A stretch of DNA of 8,690 bases from DATFWK01 sp035259345 (GTDB taxonomy: Bacteria; Actinomycetota; Thermoleophilia; Miltoncostaeales; Miltoncostaeaceae): assembly GCA_035259345.1 (NCBI GenBank), contig DATFWK010000090.1, forward strand, positions 1-8,690, in the 5' to 3' direction. The position numbers and the translations under genes are program-made. Position 1 is the stretch's first letter, and the number at the start of each line of letters is the position of its first letter. Under the pieces are notes generated by a model. It was not told where the DNA came from, searched no databases, and saw nothing but the letters and a program-made list of their open reading frames with translations. Positions 6,897 to 8,690 of this stretch are shown piece by piece.

Positions 6897-6925
6897 GGGC
6901 CGCGCTCCACGTCCCAGGAAGCGTA
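6897..6925 (-). promoter_or_regulatory. candidate promoter and ribosome binding site of acpS
   Basis: On the minus strand a TACGCT box (6925-6920) fits TANNNT. It lies 23 bases before the acpS GTG, leaving room for a short leader of about 16 bases. Within that leader GGAG (6908-6905) stands eight bases before the start codon and is a reasonable Shine-Dalgarno sequence. It is the only convincing ribosome binding site among the promoter-proximal genes in the window. No clear -35 box is seen. Confidence 0.4.
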
Positions 6926-6940
6926 CCGGCGGGGCCCTGC

Positions 6941-6970
6941 CCGGACGGCCGGGCCGGCGCGGGCGTCCGG
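6941..6970. repeat. inverted repeat between acpS and the second MFS gene
   Basis: CCGGACG (6941-6947) is exactly repeated in inverse as CGTCCGG (6964-6970), with a 16-base GC-rich spacer. It sits upstream of the -10 box of the divergent transporter gene and of acpS. It could be a regulator site or simply a chance match in very GC-rich DNA. There is no T-run on either side, so it is not an intrinsic terminator. Confidence 0.3.
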
Positions 6971-6981
6971 TCTCGATTGGC

Positions 6982-6997
6982 TAGCCTCGGCAGGGTG
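6982..6997 (+). promoter_or_regulatory. candidate leaderless promoter of the second MFS gene
   Basis: TAGCCT (6982-6987) matches TANNNT and is followed by seven bases and then GTG at 6995, the same spacing as at the marR gene. The box overlaps a perfect 8-bp palindrome, GGCTAGCC (6979-6986). No -35 hexamer is recognisable. The placement agrees with the start chosen for the transporter. Confidence 0.5.
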
Positions 6998-8690
6998 AGC
7001 GAGACGGCGCTGCCAGCCTCCGCGGCGCCCCGCGCGGCGCACCTCCAGGGCCGCGTGCGGGTGATCTTCGGCGCGCTGATGCTGGTCCTGCTGCTCGCCT
7101 CGCTGGACCAGACGATCGTGTCGACGGCGCTTCCGACCATCGTCGGGGAGCTCGGCGGGCTGCAGCACCTCTCGTGGGTCGTCACGGCCTACCTGCTCGC
7201 GTCCACGGTCTCCGGCCCGCTCTACGGCAAGCTCGGGGACCTCTACGGGCGGAAGATCGTCCTCCAGGCGGCCATCGGGATCTTCCTCGTCGGGTCGGCC
7301 CTGTGCGGGCTGAGCCAGAACATGACCGAGCTGATCGCCTTCCGCGGCATCCAGGGCCTCGGCGGCGGCGGCCTGATCGTCGTCTCGATGGCCGTCGTCG
7401 GGGACATCATCCCGCCGCGCGACCGGGGCCGGTACCAGGGGCTCTTCGGGGCCGTGTTCGGCGTCTCGACCGTCCTCGGCCCGCTGCTCGGCGGCTTCTT
7501 CACCGACAACCTCTCCTGGCGCTGGATCTTCTACGTCAACATCCCGATCGGACTGGTCGCGCTCGGGGTGATCGCGGCCGTGTTCACCCCCCCGGCCGCC
7601 CGCACCAGCCGCTCGATCGACTACCTGGGCGCGTCGCTGCTCGCCGGGGCCCTGGCGTCGATCGTGCTGTTCACCAGCCTCGGCGGCACGACCTACGCGT
7701 GGGGCTCCGCGCCGATCGTGACGCTGATCGTCTTGAGCGTCGTGCTCTCGGTCGCCTTCGTGGTGGTCGAGGGGCGGGCCGCCGAGCCCATCCTGCCCTT
7801 GTCGCTCTTTCGAAACCCGGTCTTCTCCGTGTCCAGCGCCGTGGGGTTCATCGTGGGCGGGTCGCTGTTCGGGGCGGTGACGTTCGTGCCGCTCTACCTC
7901 CAGGTCGTGAAGGGCCAGAGCGCCACCCGGTCCGGCCTCGAGCTGACGCCCCTGATGGCCGGCGTGCTGGTCACGTCCATCGGCAGCGGACAGCTCATCT
8001 CGCGGTACGGCCGCTACCGGATGTTCCCGATCACCGGCACGGCGATCATGACGGTCGGGCTGCTGCTGCTCTCACGGCTGCAGACGGACAGCAGCTTCGC
8101 CTACGTCTTCGGGGCGCTGGTCGTGGTGGGCCTCGGGCTCGGCATGGTGATGCAGGTCCTCGTCCTTGCGGTTCAGAACTCGGTCGACTACTCCGAGCTC
8201 GGCGTGGCGACCTCGGGGGCGACGCTCTTCCGCTCGATCGGGGGCTCGATCGGGGTGGCGACCTTCGGGACGATCTTCGCGAACCGCCTGGCCGCCGAGC
8301 TCGCGAGCCTCGTGCCGGCGGGCGCGACGGTCCCGACCGGCGGCGGCCCGGGGGCGATCGGCCGCCTGCCCGGGGGCCTCCACGACGCCGCCGTGGCCGC
8401 CTATGCCGCGGCCCTCCGCCCGGTGTTCCTCACCGCGGCCGCGGTCTCCGCCTTGGGCTTCGTGCTCAGCTGGTTCCTGAAGGAGATCCCGCTCCGGCAG
8501 ACCGCCCAGGCCGACGGCATCGGCGAGGCGTTCGCCTCGCCGCGCGACGACAGCTCCTTCCGCGAGATGGAGCGCGTGCTCACGCGGCTCACCCGCCGGG
8601 AGCACCACGCGGAGGTCTACGAGCGGCTGGCGCTTCGCGCCGGGCTCGACCTGCCGCCGCCCGAGCTGTGGCTCGTGGCCCGCCTCGGGG
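6995..8690 (+). CDS. DHA2-family (EmrB/QacA-type) drug-resistance MFS transporter, C-terminus cut by window edge
   Basis: A proton-linked efflux-type transporter of the inner membrane, open for 565 codons to the right edge. After a 22-residue Ala-rich cytoplasmic lead, helix 1 carries the family motif LDQTIVSTALP (37-47) with D38. Motif A is GKLGDLYGRK (78-87), RGIQGLGGGG (117-126) lies in helix 4, and motif C in helix 5 is the canonical VLGPLLGG (160-167). SWRWIFYVNIPIG (174-186) is typical of the 14-helix group. The last helix ends near residue 495. A soluble extension follows: a linker (about 496-518), then a charged helix-rich region (about 519-548) and AGLDLPPPELWLVARLG (549-565) at the window edge. 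The GTG start is chosen because it lies seven bases after TAGCCT and gives a normal N-terminus before helix 1. It is transcribed divergently from acpS with no regulator adjacent in the window. It is probably multidrug or toxic-metabolite export; the substrate cannot be told. Confidence 0.93.
   Translation, partial: MSETALPASAAPRAAHLQGRVRVIFGALMLVLLLASLDQTIVSTALPTIVGELGGLQHLSWVVTAYLLASTVSGPLYGKLGDLYGRKIVLQAAIGIFLVGSALCGLSQNMTELIAFRGIQGLGGGGLIVVSMAVVGDIIPPRDRGRYQGLFGAVFGVSTVLGPLLGGFFTDNLSWRWIFYVNIPIGLVALGVIAAVFTPPAARTSRSIDYLGASLLAGALASIVLFTSLGGTTYAWGSAPIVTLIVLSVVLSVAFVVVEGRAAEPILPLSLFRNPVFSVSSAVGFIVGGSLFGAVTFVPLYLQVVKGQSATRSGLELTPLMAGVLVTSIGSGQLISRYGRYRMFPITGTAIMTVGLLLLSRLQTDSSFAYVFGALVVVGLGLGMVMQVLVLAVQNSVDYSELGVATSGATLFRSIGGSIGVATFGTIFANRLAAELASLVPAGATVPTGGGPGAIGRLPGGLHDAAVAAYAAALRPVFLTAAAVSALGFVLSWFLKEIPLRQTAQADGIGEAFASPRDDSSFREMERVLTRLTRREHHAEVYERLALRAGLDLPPPELWLVARLG

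Noticed and set aside
4573..7185. An 870-codon open frame on the minus strand, opposite marR, the first MFS gene and part of the second MFS gene.
   Set aside because: Its translation is low-complexity, rich in Arg, Asp, Glu, His and Gly, with no recognisable domain. The opposite strand holds clear families. Long antisense frames are expected at this GC content.
8072..8608. Minus-strand open frame opposite the end of the second MFS gene, considered as a separate gene.
   Set aside because: Composition is typical of a shadow frame and no family is recognisable; the plus-strand frame encodes clear membrane helices through the same bases.
1..8690. tRNA, rRNA, CRISPR, insertion sequence ends, riboswitches and intrinsic terminators.
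   Set aside because: No repeated spacer arrays, transposase motifs or hairpin-plus-T-run were found. The only non-coding gaps are under 100 bp and are explained as divergent promoter regions. In particular, no cobalamin riboswitch fits before the adenosyltransferase gene.

Overview
The window looks like a chromosomal stretch from a very GC-rich bacterium, most likely an actinomycete-like lineage. Nearly every third codon position is G or C, six of the eight gene starts are GTG, and neighbouring genes overlap by a few bases. Three promoters have a TANNNT -10 box only 6-7 bases before a GTG start, the leaderless layout common in Actinobacteria. The species cannot be named from the sequence alone. 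The window is almost fully coding: the largest gene-free gaps are about 87 bp (4511-4597) and 98 bp (6897-6994), and both lie between divergent genes. I saw no RNA genes, CRISPR arrays or insertion sequences.

Minus-strand housekeeping block, 4510 down to 1: nnrD (bifunctional NAD(P)H-hydrate repair), alr (alanine racemase), cca (tRNA CCA-adding enzyme, HD-domain type) and a PduO-type cobalamin adenosyltransferase that runs off the left edge. Successive genes overlap by 11, 14 and 4 bp, so this is almost certainly one translationally coupled operon. It starts from a probable leaderless promoter just before 4510. acpS (holo-ACP synthase, 6896-6516, minus) belongs with this block by orientation and by the acpS-nnrD-alr order known in other Actinobacteria.

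Plus-strand transport cassette, 4598-6519: a MarR-family regulator and a 14-helix major facilitator transporter overlap by 4 bp (GTGA). They sit between acpS and nnrD in the opposite direction, as if inserted into an ancestral acpS-nnrD-alr operon. A near-perfect 31-bp palindrome (4559-4589) covers the -10 box of the MarR gene and is the obvious candidate autoregulatory operator. The transporter's stop codon overlaps the acpS stop codon on a shared CTAG.

Right end, 6995-8690, plus: a second 14-helix drug-resistance-type transporter, divergent from acpS and open at the right edge. Unlike the first transporter it keeps the full family signature motifs, and it carries a soluble C-terminal extension resembling the start of a small helical domain. 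Taken together, the minus-strand genes supply cell-wall D-alanine, acyl-carrier-protein activation, nicotinamide-cofactor repair, tRNA maturation and adenosylcobalamin. The plus-strand genes are probably MarR-controlled or constitutive efflux. I found no clearly unprecedented system; the most interesting points are the interrupted operon, the palindrome over a leaderless promoter, and the altered motifs of the first transporter.
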